Origin: Paenibacillus sp. 1001270B_150601_E10
Lineage (GTDB): Bacteria > Bacillota > Bacilli > Paenibacillales > Paenibacillaceae
Direction of reading: 5' to 3'
DNA: 43,450 nucleotides
Assembly: GCF_015558675.1 (NCBI RefSeq)
Contig: NZ_JADMOL010000002.1
Span: 684,141 to 727,590 of the forward strand
The notes beneath the pieces were generated by a model. That model was given only the letters and a program-made list of their open reading frames with translations, was not told where the DNA came from and did no database searches. The number at the start of each line of letters is the position of its first letter. Position 1 is the first letter of the stretch. Positions 31,186-39,090 of the stretch are shown in pieces. Both the position numbers and the translations under genes were made by a program.

Positions 31186-32000
31186 TTCGTTCCATGTATT
31201 CAGGTGTATCTGGTATGCGCGGTTTTCAAACCAAGCTTGACGTCATTGGCAACAACATCGCGAACGTAAATACAACAGGCTTTAAAGCAGGACGTGTAAT
31301 GTTCAAGGACATCATGAGTCAAACCATGTCTGGCGCAACTGCAGCAGCGGATGGTCAGGCCGGTGTGAACCCCATGCAAGTGGGTCTAGGGGTTCAAATT
31401 GGTTCCATTGACACGGTTCATACAGGCGGCAGTGCAATGACGACAAACCGCCCTCTTGACCTGCGTATTGATGGAGATGGATTCTTTACCGTGATCCTTA
31501 GCGAGGATCAAGAGGTTCCTTTCTTGACTCGAGCAGGAGACTTCCATCTTGATGCGGCAAGACAGTTGGTTACTTCTGATGGTCTATTCGTGACAGATAA
31601 CGGCGGTGCGCCGATTGTTCTTGATGAGGATGTCACTTCATTTACGATCTCTCAAACAGGTGAAATTATCGCTACAACTTCTGACGGTGTGACAGAAGGA
31701 ACCGGCATTCAGCTGGGTATTGGCAAGGTCGTGAACCCAGAGGGCCTTGAGAAGATGGGTGGCAACTTGTACCGTCTTACACCAAACGCCAACGAAGACG
31801 GTGAGTTTGAATACGTGACAGCTAATGATGCGGAAGTAGGCACAGGCGCTATCGTATCTGGACAGCTTGAGATGTCCAATGTCGATTTGACATCGGAGTT
31901 TGCTGAAATGATCGTTGCACAGCGTGGTTTTCAAGCGAACTCACGAATTATTACGACTTCTGATGAAGTGCTTCAAGAGGTTGTAAACCTGAAGCGCTAA
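31182..32000 (+). CDS. flgE: Flagellar hook protein FlgE (short Firmicute type)
   Basis: The hook subunit. It has 272 residues, much shorter than the 403-residue Salmonella protein but close to the B. subtilis hook protein (264), which was once called FlgG. The N-terminal D0 motif [31 protein letters not shown] and the C-terminal D0 helix ([32 protein letters not shown]) are complete. The middle has the family patch [21 protein letters not shown] lies about 11 bases before the ATG. Distal rod protein FlgG is an alternative name, but the position before swrD-fliL supports FlgE. Confidence 0.93.
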   Translation: [272 protein letters not shown]

Positions 32001-32045
32001 TCATGAAGCTAGGCCGTAACTAAGCTTGCAATACGGTTTACCGTT

Positions 32046-32075
32046 CTTGGACAGTCTTGTCACAGACTGTCCAAG
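32046..32075 (+). promoter_or_regulatory. Perfect 12-bp hairpin without T-run between flgE and swrD
   Basis: CTTGGACAGTCT (32046-32057) and AGACTGTCCAAG (32064-32075) are exact complements with a TGTCAC loop; three further weaker pairs extend the stem. The bases after it (GATGGTTACAAG) contain no U-tract, so it is not a usual intrinsic terminator. It ends 24 bases before swrD. Likely an mRNA-processing, 3'-end-protecting or attenuating element. Confidence 0.65.
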
Positions 32076-32099
32076 GATGGTTACAAGGGGGATAAGTCG

Positions 32100-32324
32100 A
32101 TGGTGGAAGTAACAAGATTGAATGGCTCGAAATTGTGGGTTAATGCTCTCCATATTGAATTAGTCGAGGAAACCCCTGATACATATATCACCTTATACAA
32201 TGGTAAAAAGGTTATCGTTCGAGAGCCTGCCTCAGAGGTTATTCGTCAAGTTACAGCATATTTACAGACAATTGGTGCGCTTGCTGGAACGATGAAGCTG
32301 CATACAACGGAGGAACAGTCATGA
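32100..32324 (+). CDS. swrD: SwrD/FlbD family flagellar protein
   Basis: A 74-residue protein matching the FlbD/SwrD family: VTRLNGSKLWVNALHIELVEETPDTYITLYNGKKVIV covers almost the whole conserved core. In B. subtilis SwrD raises motor torque and is needed for swarming; how it works is not clear. AAGGGGG lies 8 bases before the ATG. It overlaps fliL by 4 bases, as a small gene nested between hook and motor genes. Confidence 0.92.
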   Translation: MVEVTRLNGSKLWVNALHIELVEETPDTYITLYNGKKVIVREPASEVIRQVTAYLQTIGALAGTMKLHTTEEQS

Positions 32325-32791
32325 AACGAATGCTGCCATGGTTAATCACGATGCTACTCGCAATGACGCTGATCGTCCTAATCGTGATTATGCTTATGAA
32401 CACAACGGGCAACAGCCCAAGCTCAGGCGAAGCCGCCCAAGGCGTTGAGGCCAATGTTAAGCGCCTGACTGCTGATGAGATTATTGAAGTGACAAGCACA
32501 ATGAGCGACATCACGACGAATCTCGCCAATCAGGATCAAATCGTAAGAATCGCATTTGCCTTCCAGCTTGACAGCAAGAAGACAAAAGCTGAATTCGATA
32601 AGATCATGGACATTAAGGTAAAGCCGATTATCCTTAAAACCTTGGCGGATACCACAAGAGAAGATCTTCAGGGTACAAAAGGCCAAGATCAATTGTGTGA
32701 CAAGCTTGTAGAGCGGATCAACAAGATGCTTCCATCAGGCAAAGTCATTCAGATTGATATTACGGATTATGTTTTAAGCCCAATGAGATGA
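32321..32791 (+). CDS. fliL: Flagellar basal body-associated protein FliL
   Basis: A 156-residue single-pass membrane protein that surrounds the stator and supports torque. One N-terminal transmembrane helix (WLITMLLAMTLIVLIVIMLM, residues 5-24) is followed by a periplasm-facing, membrane-distal domain with IVRIAFAFQLDSKKTKAEF and VIQIDITDYVLSP. GGAGG lies 7 bases before the ATG, which overlaps the swrD stop. Confidence 0.95.
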   Translation: MKRMLPWLITMLLAMTLIVLIVIMLMNTTGNSPSSGEAAQGVEANVKRLTADEIIEVTSTMSDITTNLANQDQIVRIAFAFQLDSKKTKAEFDKIMDIKVKPIILKTLADTTREDLQGTKGQDQLCDKLVERINKMLPSGKVIQIDITDYVLSPMR

Positions 32792-32836
32792 TTTTATTAC
32801 ATGTAGACGTTGATTCCTGTAAGGGGGGTGAAACGA

Positions 32837-33835
32837 TTGGTTGACGTTTTATCGCAAAACGAGATTGATGCCTTGTTAGCTGCATTGTCATCAGGTGAAA
32901 TGGATGCAGATGAGCTGAAAAAGGAAGAGACGACAAAGAAAGTCCGTTCCTACGATTTCAAGCGTGCAGTTCGATTCTCGAAGGACCATATTCGGACACT
33001 CACACGTATCCATGAGAACTTCGCAAGGTATTTGACAACCTATTTTTCAGCGCAGCTTCGTACTTTTGTTCAGATTAACGTCGTGCAAGTGGAACAGCTG
33101 CCCTATGATGAATTTATCCGTTCAATTCCGAAAATGACGGTACTGAATATATTTGAAGCCGAACCCTTAAAAGGAAGAATGGTACTGGAAGTCAATCCGA
33201 ACGTAGCACTGGCTATGCTTGATCGCATGCTTGGTGGAGCGGGTATTGCTCCGTCCAAAATGCAGGGCTTTACGGAGATCGAGACAACGGTAATGGAGCG
33301 AGTGTTCAGCCGTGCGTTTGATAGTTTGCAAGAGGCGTGGAAGACGGTTATTGATATTCGCCCAAGACTTGAAAGCTTCGAGACCAACCCGCAATTCATG
33401 CAGATTGTGTCCCCGAATGAAACGATTGCCTTGATCTCGCTTAGCACGAAGATCGGAGACACGTCAGGAATGATTAACTTGTGTATTCCGCACGTTGTGA
33501 TCGAGCCGATTATGCATAAGCTGTCTGCACACCATTGGTTTGTGTCTGAGAAGAAGAAAAGCGAGCCTATTGAAGTCGATATGCTGAAGCAGCGGCTGGA
33601 GAAAGCGAAGCTGCCTATCATTGCAGAGCTAGGCTGTGCAACGATTACGGTACAAGAAATGATACAGCTCTCTATTGGTGATGTCATCCCGCTGGATAAA
33701 AAGGTAGGCGAAGGACTTGGCATTCGAATCGGGGAACGATTGAAATATGTTGCAGCACCTGGGAATGTCAAAGATCGAATGGCAGTTCAAATTGAGCGAG
33801 TGATAGATGAGGGAGTGGAAGAGTATGACGAGTAA
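32837..33835 (+). CDS. fliM: Flagellar motor switch protein FliM
   Basis: C-ring protein that binds phosphorylated CheY through its N-terminal peptide. The start is TTG 32837, about 8 bases after AAGGGGGGTGA, giving the expected N-terminus VDVLSQNEIDALLAAL within 332 residues. The upstream TTG 32810 precedes that site. The middle CheC-like domain (about 45-225) lacks phosphatase residues, and the C-terminal SpoA/FliN-like domain ends in RIGERLKYVAAPGNVKDRMAVQI. It overlaps fliY by 11 bases. Confidence 0.97.
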   Translation: MVDVLSQNEIDALLAALSSGEMDADELKKEETTKKVRSYDFKRAVRFSKDHIRTLTRIHENFARYLTTYFSAQLRTFVQINVVQVEQLPYDEFIRSIPKMTVLNIFEAEPLKGRMVLEVNPNVALAMLDRMLGGAGIAPSKMQGFTEIETTVMERVFSRAFDSLQEAWKTVIDIRPRLESFETNPQFMQIVSPNETIALISLSTKIGDTSGMINLCIPHVVIEPIMHKLSAHHWFVSEKKKSEPIEVDMLKQRLEKAKLPIIAELGCATITVQEMIQLSIGDVIPLDKKVGEGLGIRIGERLKYVAAPGNVKDRMAVQIERVIDEGVEEYDE

Positions 33836-35144
33836 GGAATACTTGTCTCAGGAAGAGATCGATGCATTGCTGAAAAAATCCGGAGAAGACTCGGTAGAAA
33901 CAACACCAGCTCCTTCGATCGATAAATACCTGAACCCAATGGAGATCGACGCGCTGGGAGAGATCGGCAATATAACATTCGGTAGTGCAGCAACAGCGCT
34001 CTCTACTTTGCTCGGTCGAAAAGTAGACATTACGACTCCAGTAATCAGACTGTTGCAAAAGGACAGCTTGGAGGCGGAATTCCCGCGACCGCATGTCGCT
34101 GTACATGTTCACTATGTGGATGGATTTGAAGGGGTTAATTCACTCGTTATCAAGACGCGTGATGCCCAAGTCATTGCTGACTTGATGCTTGGTGGAGATG
34201 GAACGAACATCTCTGGCGAAGAGCTCAATGAGATCCATATCAGTGCTGTGCAGGAAGCGATGAATCAGATGATGGGCTCGTCTGCAACGTCCATGTCGAC
34301 GATCTTTAATCAGATGGTCAACATTTCTCCACCAGGTATCGGCATCTTGGATATGGAGAACGGCGAAGGCAATGAGATGCTCCCAGACGACAACGTTCTT
34401 ATCAATATTTCCTTCCGCCTCATGATTGGAGATCTTATTGATTCCACGATCATGCAGCTGTTGAACGTTCCATTTGCGAAGGAGATGGTTCGCCGTTTAA
34501 TGGGAGGTGCTTTGGAAGGATTGGAAGAAGCCGTTCAAGCTGAAGTGCCGGTTGTTGAATCGCAAGTTGCAGCTGCTGTTGAGGCACCTGCGGAGCCAGT
34601 AACACCATCTACACCTGCTATGCCAACTGCAGCAGCGCCGCAGCCAGCAGCGTCTCAGCAAGCGCCAGCAGCTCATTCAGGTATGGGGCAGCCTGGCATG
34701 TACAACGAACCTGCATACCCAGATGTGAACTATGGTTATGGCGGAGAACCAGTTTATGCTCAGCCGTATCCTCAATCTCAGCCAAGAGAGCTAGGAAATA
34801 GACAAGCAGCGCCAGGAAGACCTGTAAACGTACAACCTGTACAATTTGCTGACTTACATCAAATGAACTCGGCTCATTCTGATGATTCCAACCTAAATTT
34901 ATTGATGGACATCCCACTTCGAGTCACAGTAGAATTAGGAAGGACTCATAAGCAAATTAAGGATATATTGGAGCTGTCCCAAGGTTCTATTATTGAACTG
35001 GACAAGCTTGCCGGCGAGCCTGTCGATATTCTTGTTAACAACAAGCTGATCGCTAAGGGGGAAGTTGTTGTTATCGACGAGAATTTCGGCGTTCGTGTCA
35101 CAGATATTCTTAATCAATGGGACCGTATACAGAAACTACAATAA
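33825..35144 (+). CDS. fliY: Flagellar motor switch phosphatase FliY
   Basis: C-ring protein of Firmicutes that combines a CheY-P phosphatase with FliN. Start at ATG 33825 inside fliM, 439 residues. N-terminal CheY-binding-type peptide YLSQEEIDALL. Two CheC active-site motifs of the D/SxxxExxN type: Asp42/Glu46/Asn49 and Ser140/Glu144/Asn147. A long Pro/Ala/Gln/Tyr-rich linker spans about 245-345. The C-terminal FliN domain (about 360-439) has LLMDIPLRVTVELGRT and GEVVVIDENFGVRV. It is longer than B. subtilis FliY (378) because of the linker. Confidence 0.96.
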   Translation: MTSKEYLSQEEIDALLKKSGEDSVETTPAPSIDKYLNPMEIDALGEIGNITFGSAATALSTLLGRKVDITTPVIRLLQKDSLEAEFPRPHVAVHVHYVDGFEGVNSLVIKTRDAQVIADLMLGGDGTNISGEELNEIHISAVQEAMNQMMGSSATSMSTIFNQMVNISPPGIGILDMENGEGNEMLPDDNVLINISFRLMIGDLIDSTIMQLLNVPFAKEMVRRLMGGALEGLEEAVQAEVPVVESQVAAAVEAPAEPVTPSTPAMPTAAAPQPAASQQAPAAHSGMGQPGMYNEPAYPDVNYGYGGEPVYAQPYPQSQPRELGNRQAAPGRPVNVQPVQFADLHQMNSAHSDDSNLNLLMDIPLRVTVELGRTHKQIKDILELSQGSIIELDKLAGEPVDILVNNKLIAKGEVVVIDENFGVRVTDILNQWDRIQKLQ

Positions 35145-35169
35145 TTGTGCTTAGGGAGGAAATACGTTA

Positions 35170-35532
35170 ATGGCTAACCGTATTTTGATTGTTGATGATG
35201 CAGCTTTTATGAGAATGATGATTCGCGATATTTTATCGAAAAATGGCTTTGAGGTCGTTGCGGAAGCAGCAGATGGCGCTCAAGCAATTGAAAAATATAA
35301 GGAATACAAGCCAGATTTGATTACGATGGATATTACAATGCCTGAGATGGACGGAATCACAGCGCTTAAAGAAATCCGCAAAATGGATCCAAGCGCTAAA
35401 GTCATTATGTGCTCCGCGATGGGTCAGCAGGCGATGGTAATCGATGCAATTCAAGCTGGCGCGAAGGACTTTATCGTGAAGCCATTCCAAGCAGATCGTG
35501 TATTGGAAGCAATCAAGAAGACCTTGGGTTAA
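35170..35532 (+). CDS. cheY: Chemotaxis response regulator CheY
   Basis: A 120-residue single receiver domain. Acidic pocket Asp9-Asp10, phosphorylation site Asp54 in LITMDITMPEMDG, Ser82 in MCSAMGQ and Lys104 in FIVKPFQ are all present. Phosphorylated CheY binds FliM/FliY, and in B. subtilis this promotes counterclockwise rotation and running. GGGAGGA precedes the ATG. The location directly after fliY, its phosphatase, is the Firmicute arrangement. Confidence 0.98.
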   Translation: MANRILIVDDAAFMRMMIRDILSKNGFEVVAEAADGAQAIEKYKEYKPDLITMDITMPEMDGITALKEIRKMDPSAKVIMCSAMGQQAMVIDAIQAGAKDFIVKPFQADRVLEAIKKTLG

Positions 35533-35535
35533 TGC

Positions 35536-36087
35536 ATGAATTCGACGGACATTCAACTGCAGAACGCTCCTGAAGTAGGAGGTTATATCGGCAACGTATT
35601 TACGATCTTGCTGTCCTTGGCCGTGATCATTGTGTTGATCGTGGTGCTTATTCGTTTGCTAAGTCGGAAGAATCGATTGTGGCAAGGCAATAAAAGCATG
35701 AGAACGCTTGGTGGCATGGCTGTAGGACAGAACAAGACGCTGCAGGTCGTTGAAGTCGGGGATGTCGTGTACGTGCTCGGTATCGGTGAGGATGTCACAC
35801 TTATTGATAAAATCAGCGATCCCGAGCAGATTGCGAAACTGACTGCTGATCTGATGCAGGAGGAAGGGACTCCTGTGATCCCTATTCCTGCTTCGCTAAA
35901 AAGCTGGATCAAAAATGTGACAGATCGTAACAATCGACATGCGAAGGCTCCCGCATCTGAAGAGCAGCCAAATGAGCTTGAAACGGCAAACTTTCATGAG
36001 ATGCTTCATGCGAAGCTGGAGCGCCAATCGGATCGAGCAGCCAGAATGGAACAACTGTTAAATAACGATACCAAAGAAGAACGGTAG
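35536..36087 (+). CDS. fliO: Flagellar export protein FliO (FliZ in Bacillus)
   Basis: A 183-residue membrane protein needed for assembly of the FliP export-gate complex. One transmembrane helix at about 19-42 (VFTILLSLAVIIVLIVVLIRLL). A cytoplasmic FliO domain follows with MRTLGGMAVGQNKTLQVVEVGDVVYVLGIGEDVTLI, and then a charged tail (from about 130). The ribosome binding site is weak (CTTGGGT region), and the ATG comes 3 bases after the cheY stop, suggesting coupled translation. No cleavable signal peptide was seen. Confidence 0.9.
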   Translation: MNSTDIQLQNAPEVGGYIGNVFTILLSLAVIIVLIVVLIRLLSRKNRLWQGNKSMRTLGGMAVGQNKTLQVVEVGDVVYVLGIGEDVTLIDKISDPEQIAKLTADLMQEEGTPVIPIPASLKSWIKNVTDRNNRHAKAPASEEQPNELETANFHEMLHAKLERQSDRAARMEQLLNNDTKEER

Positions 36088-36095
36088 ATGGATTC

Positions 36096-36854
36096 ATGAA
36101 TAAAAAAACCTTCATTGCTTTTACTGCGATGATCTTTCTTTCCTGCTTCGCGGCTAAATGGGTTGGAGCTGCTCCTATAATTCCTGACATTGATATTAGT
36201 GTTGGAGGAGAGGGTACTCAGTCGGGCGTTACCTCAATGTCGCTTGTACTGCTCATTACGATCTTAAGCATTGCACCTGCAATACTAATCTTAATGACTT
36301 CCTTTACACGAATTGTCATTGTACTGGGATTTGTACGAACATCATTAGGGACGCAGCAAATGCCGCCGAATCAAATCTTGATAGGACTCGCTTTGTTTAT
36401 GACGTTTTTTGTCATGTCACCTACGATTGGACAAGTCAACGAAGTAGCGGTGCAGCCTTACATAAAAGGTGAGATAACTCAGACTCAAGCACTGGAGAAG
36501 GCAAGCGTGCCCATGAAGAAATTCATGGCCTCTCACACCAGAGAGAAGGATCTGCTCTTATTCATGAAATACACGAAGACAGAGAAGCCTAGCTCGGTTG
36601 AGGACATTCCCATTACAGTTCTTGTTCCTGCTTATGCAATCAGTGAACTGAAGACAGCATTTCAAATGGGGTTTATGATCTTTATTCCATTCTTAATTAT
36701 TGATATGGTCGTCGCCAGTACGCTCATGTCAATGGGGATGATGATGCTGCCGCCTGTCATGATCTCGCTACCATTCAAAATCTTGTTATTTATTCTCGTT
36801 GACGGTTGGCATCTCGTCGTACAATCACTGCTCAGCAGTTTTAATTTAGGATAG
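36096..36854 (+). CDS. fliP: Flagellar export gate protein FliP
   Basis: A 252-residue subunit of the FliP-FliQ-FliR export pore. The N-terminal signal peptide (KTFIAFTAMIFLSCFAAKWVGA, about 4-25) is followed by four membrane helices. The family signature includes SFTRIVIVLGFVRTSLGTQQMPPNQ, LVPAYAISELKTAFQMGFMIFIPFLIIDMVVAS and MLPPVMISLPFKILLF. The ribosome binding site is weak. Gene order fliO-fliP-fliQ-fliR is universal. Confidence 0.98.
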   Translation: MNKKTFIAFTAMIFLSCFAAKWVGAAPIIPDIDISVGGEGTQSGVTSMSLVLLITILSIAPAILILMTSFTRIVIVLGFVRTSLGTQQMPPNQILIGLALFMTFFVMSPTIGQVNEVAVQPYIKGEITQTQALEKASVPMKKFMASHTREKDLLLFMKYTKTEKPSSVEDIPITVLVPAYAISELKTAFQMGFMIFIPFLIIDMVVASTLMSMGMMMLPPVMISLPFKILLFILVDGWHLVVQSLLSSFNLG

Positions 36855-36883
36855 CGCATTACAGCTAGAAAGGGATGAGTGGA

Positions 36884-37153
36884 ATGAGTGCTGAGTTTAT
36901 CATCGGCCTAGCGGGACAAGCGGTGTACACAGTGCTCAAGGTGAGTGCCCCGATGTTAATCGCTGCACTCGTGATTGGTCTCATCATAAGTATTTTCCAG
37001 GCCGCAACCCAGATACAGGAGCAAACCTTGGCATTTGTGCCTAAGATCATTGCCGTGTTCGTTGTAATCTTGATCTTCGGTCCTTGGATGTTGACGACAA
37101 TGGTTGATTTTACGTACAACATCTTGAATAACTTACATCATTATATCGGTTAG
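36884..37153 (+). CDS. fliQ: Flagellar export gate protein FliQ
   Basis: An 89-residue protein with two transmembrane helices (about 14-38 and 50-72) and the family motif ISIFQAATQIQEQTLAFVPKI. The start is put at ATG 36884, 9 bases after AAAGGG; ATG 36875 would touch that site. FliQ forms the outer part of the export pore with FliP and FliR. Confidence 0.97.
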   Translation: MSAEFIIGLAGQAVYTVLKVSAPMLIAALVIGLIISIFQAATQIQEQTLAFVPKIIAVFVVILIFGPWMLTTMVDFTYNILNNLHHYIG

Positions 37154-37164
37154 GCTGTGGAACC

Positions 37165-37944
37165 ATGGAAATGATCACTCAAGCGTTCCCTGTTTTTTTG
37201 CTTATCTTTTGTCGAATTTCTTCGTTCCTTGTCGCGGCGCCTGTTTTTTCCTCAAAAGGGGTGCCGACTATGTTTAAGATCGGACTCGCTTTCTTCATTA
37301 GTGTTATTGCTTATCTATTGTTTGGAATAGGCGTTAGTGCACCGTCTAATGGCGAATACATTTTATATATTATAAGAGAAGTTATGATAGGCTTGCTGAT
37401 TGGTTTTATTGCAACATTGTTTTTTACCGTCGTGCAAATTGCAGGCTCGTTCATCGATATGCAGATTGGATTCGGGATTGCAAACGTCATTGATCCATTA
37501 ACAGGCATGACCTCACCTGTGGTAGGTAACTTTAAATACGTTTTCGTTGTGCTCTTGTTTCTTGGATTGAATGGCCACCATTACTTTATCGACGGAATCA
37601 TGCACAGTTTTGAGTGGATGAGTGTTGCGGAGAATCCTTTTTTTGAAATGATCAGCAGCGGGACGGTCTTTCAATTCGTTGTAAAAGCATTTATTCAAGC
37701 TTTTATGATTGCATTTCAAGTGGCAGCACCAATGATCGTTGCCTTGTTTCTATCAGATGTTGCTTTAGGCTTCTTAGCGCGTACTGCACCACAGTTTAAC
37801 GTGTTTGTGGTCGGTATACCGTTTAAATTCATTATTGGTATTGCCATGCTTGCTCTTATCGTTCCTAGCTTTGTGTATGTGATGCAGCAAATCTTTGAAA
37901 CGATGTTCCAAGCATTGGACCAGCTGCTTAGCATTATACCTTAA
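37165..37944 (+). CDS. fliR: Flagellar export gate protein FliR
   Basis: A 259-residue hydrophobic protein with about six transmembrane segments, completing the FliPQR pore. Typical stretches are CRISSFLVAAPVFSSKGVP near the start, IQIAG-like VQIAGSFIDMQIGFGIANVIDPLTG in the middle, and APQFNVFVVGIPFKFIIGI. The ribosome binding site before ATG 37165 is weak, in keeping with translational coupling to fliQ, whose stop is 11 bases upstream. Confidence 0.97.
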   Translation: MEMITQAFPVFLLIFCRISSFLVAAPVFSSKGVPTMFKIGLAFFISVIAYLLFGIGVSAPSNGEYILYIIREVMIGLLIGFIATLFFTVVQIAGSFIDMQIGFGIANVIDPLTGMTSPVVGNFKYVFVVLLFLGLNGHHYFIDGIMHSFEWMSVAENPFFEMISSGTVFQFVVKAFIQAFMIAFQVAAPMIVALFLSDVALGFLARTAPQFNVFVVGIPFKFIIGIAMLALIVPSFVYVMQQIFETMFQALDQLLSIIP

Positions 37945-37961
37945 GCTGGAGGTTCTTCTTC

Positions 37962-39062
37962 ATGTCAGACGTTACTCGCTATTCCTATTCATTAGATTTG
38001 CAGCTGTTTTCCCAAGAGAAGACAGAGAAGGCTACTCCGAAGAAGCGTCAGGAATCCAGGCAAAAAGGCCAAGTGGCGAAGAGCCAGGAACTGCCTGGAG
38101 CAGGAATCCTCACGTTGACATTTGCTAGTTTGCTTTTGCTAGGCGGTTTTTTCAAGGACCGAATCATTTCCATGTTTAGCGATCCTCTTAGTCATCGCAT
38201 GGGGATGGACCTGACGCTAAACAACATCATGGACTACTTCAGTCAGCTCTTTATTCAATTCTTAATTATTATGGCTCCTATTTTCATTGTCGTTATGATC
38301 GTAGGGGCAGTGATGAATTACATTCAGATCGGTTTTCTCTTTACAGGTGAGCCGCTGAAAGTGAAGTTCAGCAAAATCAACCCTGTTGAAGGGTTTAAAA
38401 AAATGTTTGCGATGCGTTCTCTTGTAGAACTGGCTAAGTCGATTATAAAGCTCGTCATTATTGGCGTTATCGCTTACCTATCTTTATGGGGAGAACAGGA
38501 CCGAATCATTCAACTCAGTCATATGCCGCTTGAAGGAATATTGTCCTTTACGGCAGAGCTTACCGTTATGTTAGGCATTAAGATTGGCGCAGCTTTATGT
38601 GTGCTCGCAGTATTTGATTACATGTACCAGAAGTTTGAATTTGAGAAAAGCATTCGAATGTCAAAGCAAGATATCAAAGATGAGTACAAAAAGATGGAGG
38701 GAGACCCTCTCATCAAAAGCAAGATTAAAGAAAGACAACGCCGGATGGCGATGATGCGCATGATGCAGGAAGTTCCGAATGCGGATGTGGTCATTACCAA
38801 CCCAACTCACTTCGCAGTTGCTATTCGTTATGAGGGAAGCTCGATGGAGGCGCCTACGGTCATAGCAAAAGGCCAAGATTATATGGCTCTACGAATTAGG
38901 GAGCTAGCGAAGGATAACGGTGTCATAACGATGGAAAACAGGCCGCTTGCGCGCGCATTATTCGAGCGAACGGAGATTGGGGAAACCATTCCCGGTGACT
39001 TGTTTCAAGCTGTCGCGGAAGTTCTGGCATATGTATATAAGCTTAAAGGCAAAGTTCAATGA
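37962..39062 (+). CDS. flhB: Flagellar export switch protein FlhB
   Basis: Export-gate protein that sets substrate specificity. Four transmembrane segments in the first 230 residues, then a cytoplasmic domain with the self-cleavage motif NPTH at 280-283 (cut between Asn and Pro). The 366-residue length is typical. The N-terminal EKTEKATPKKRQESRQKGQVAKS signature is intact. GGAGG lies 9 bases before the ATG. A second, free-standing copy of only the C-terminal fragment is encoded at 8.6 kb. Confidence 0.98.
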   Translation: MSDVTRYSYSLDLQLFSQEKTEKATPKKRQESRQKGQVAKSQELPGAGILTLTFASLLLLGGFFKDRIISMFSDPLSHRMGMDLTLNNIMDYFSQLFIQFLIIMAPIFIVVMIVGAVMNYIQIGFLFTGEPLKVKFSKINPVEGFKKMFAMRSLVELAKSIIKLVIIGVIAYLSLWGEQDRIIQLSHMPLEGILSFTAELTVMLGIKIGAALCVLAVFDYMYQKFEFEKSIRMSKQDIKDEYKKMEGDPLIKSKIKERQRRMAMMRMMQEVPNADVVITNPTHFAVAIRYEGSSMEAPTVIAKGQDYMALRIRELAKDNGVITMENRPLARALFERTEIGETIPGDLFQAVAEVLAYVYKLKGKVQ

Positions 39063-39090
39063 GTGGACAGTCGGATGGAGGTAAGAAGCT

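Noticed and set aside
33103-33771. 222-residue open frame on the minus strand
   Set aside because: It lies wholly within fliM, has Ser/Ile-rich composition typical of the shadow frame of a coding strand, no ribosome binding site and no recognisable domain.
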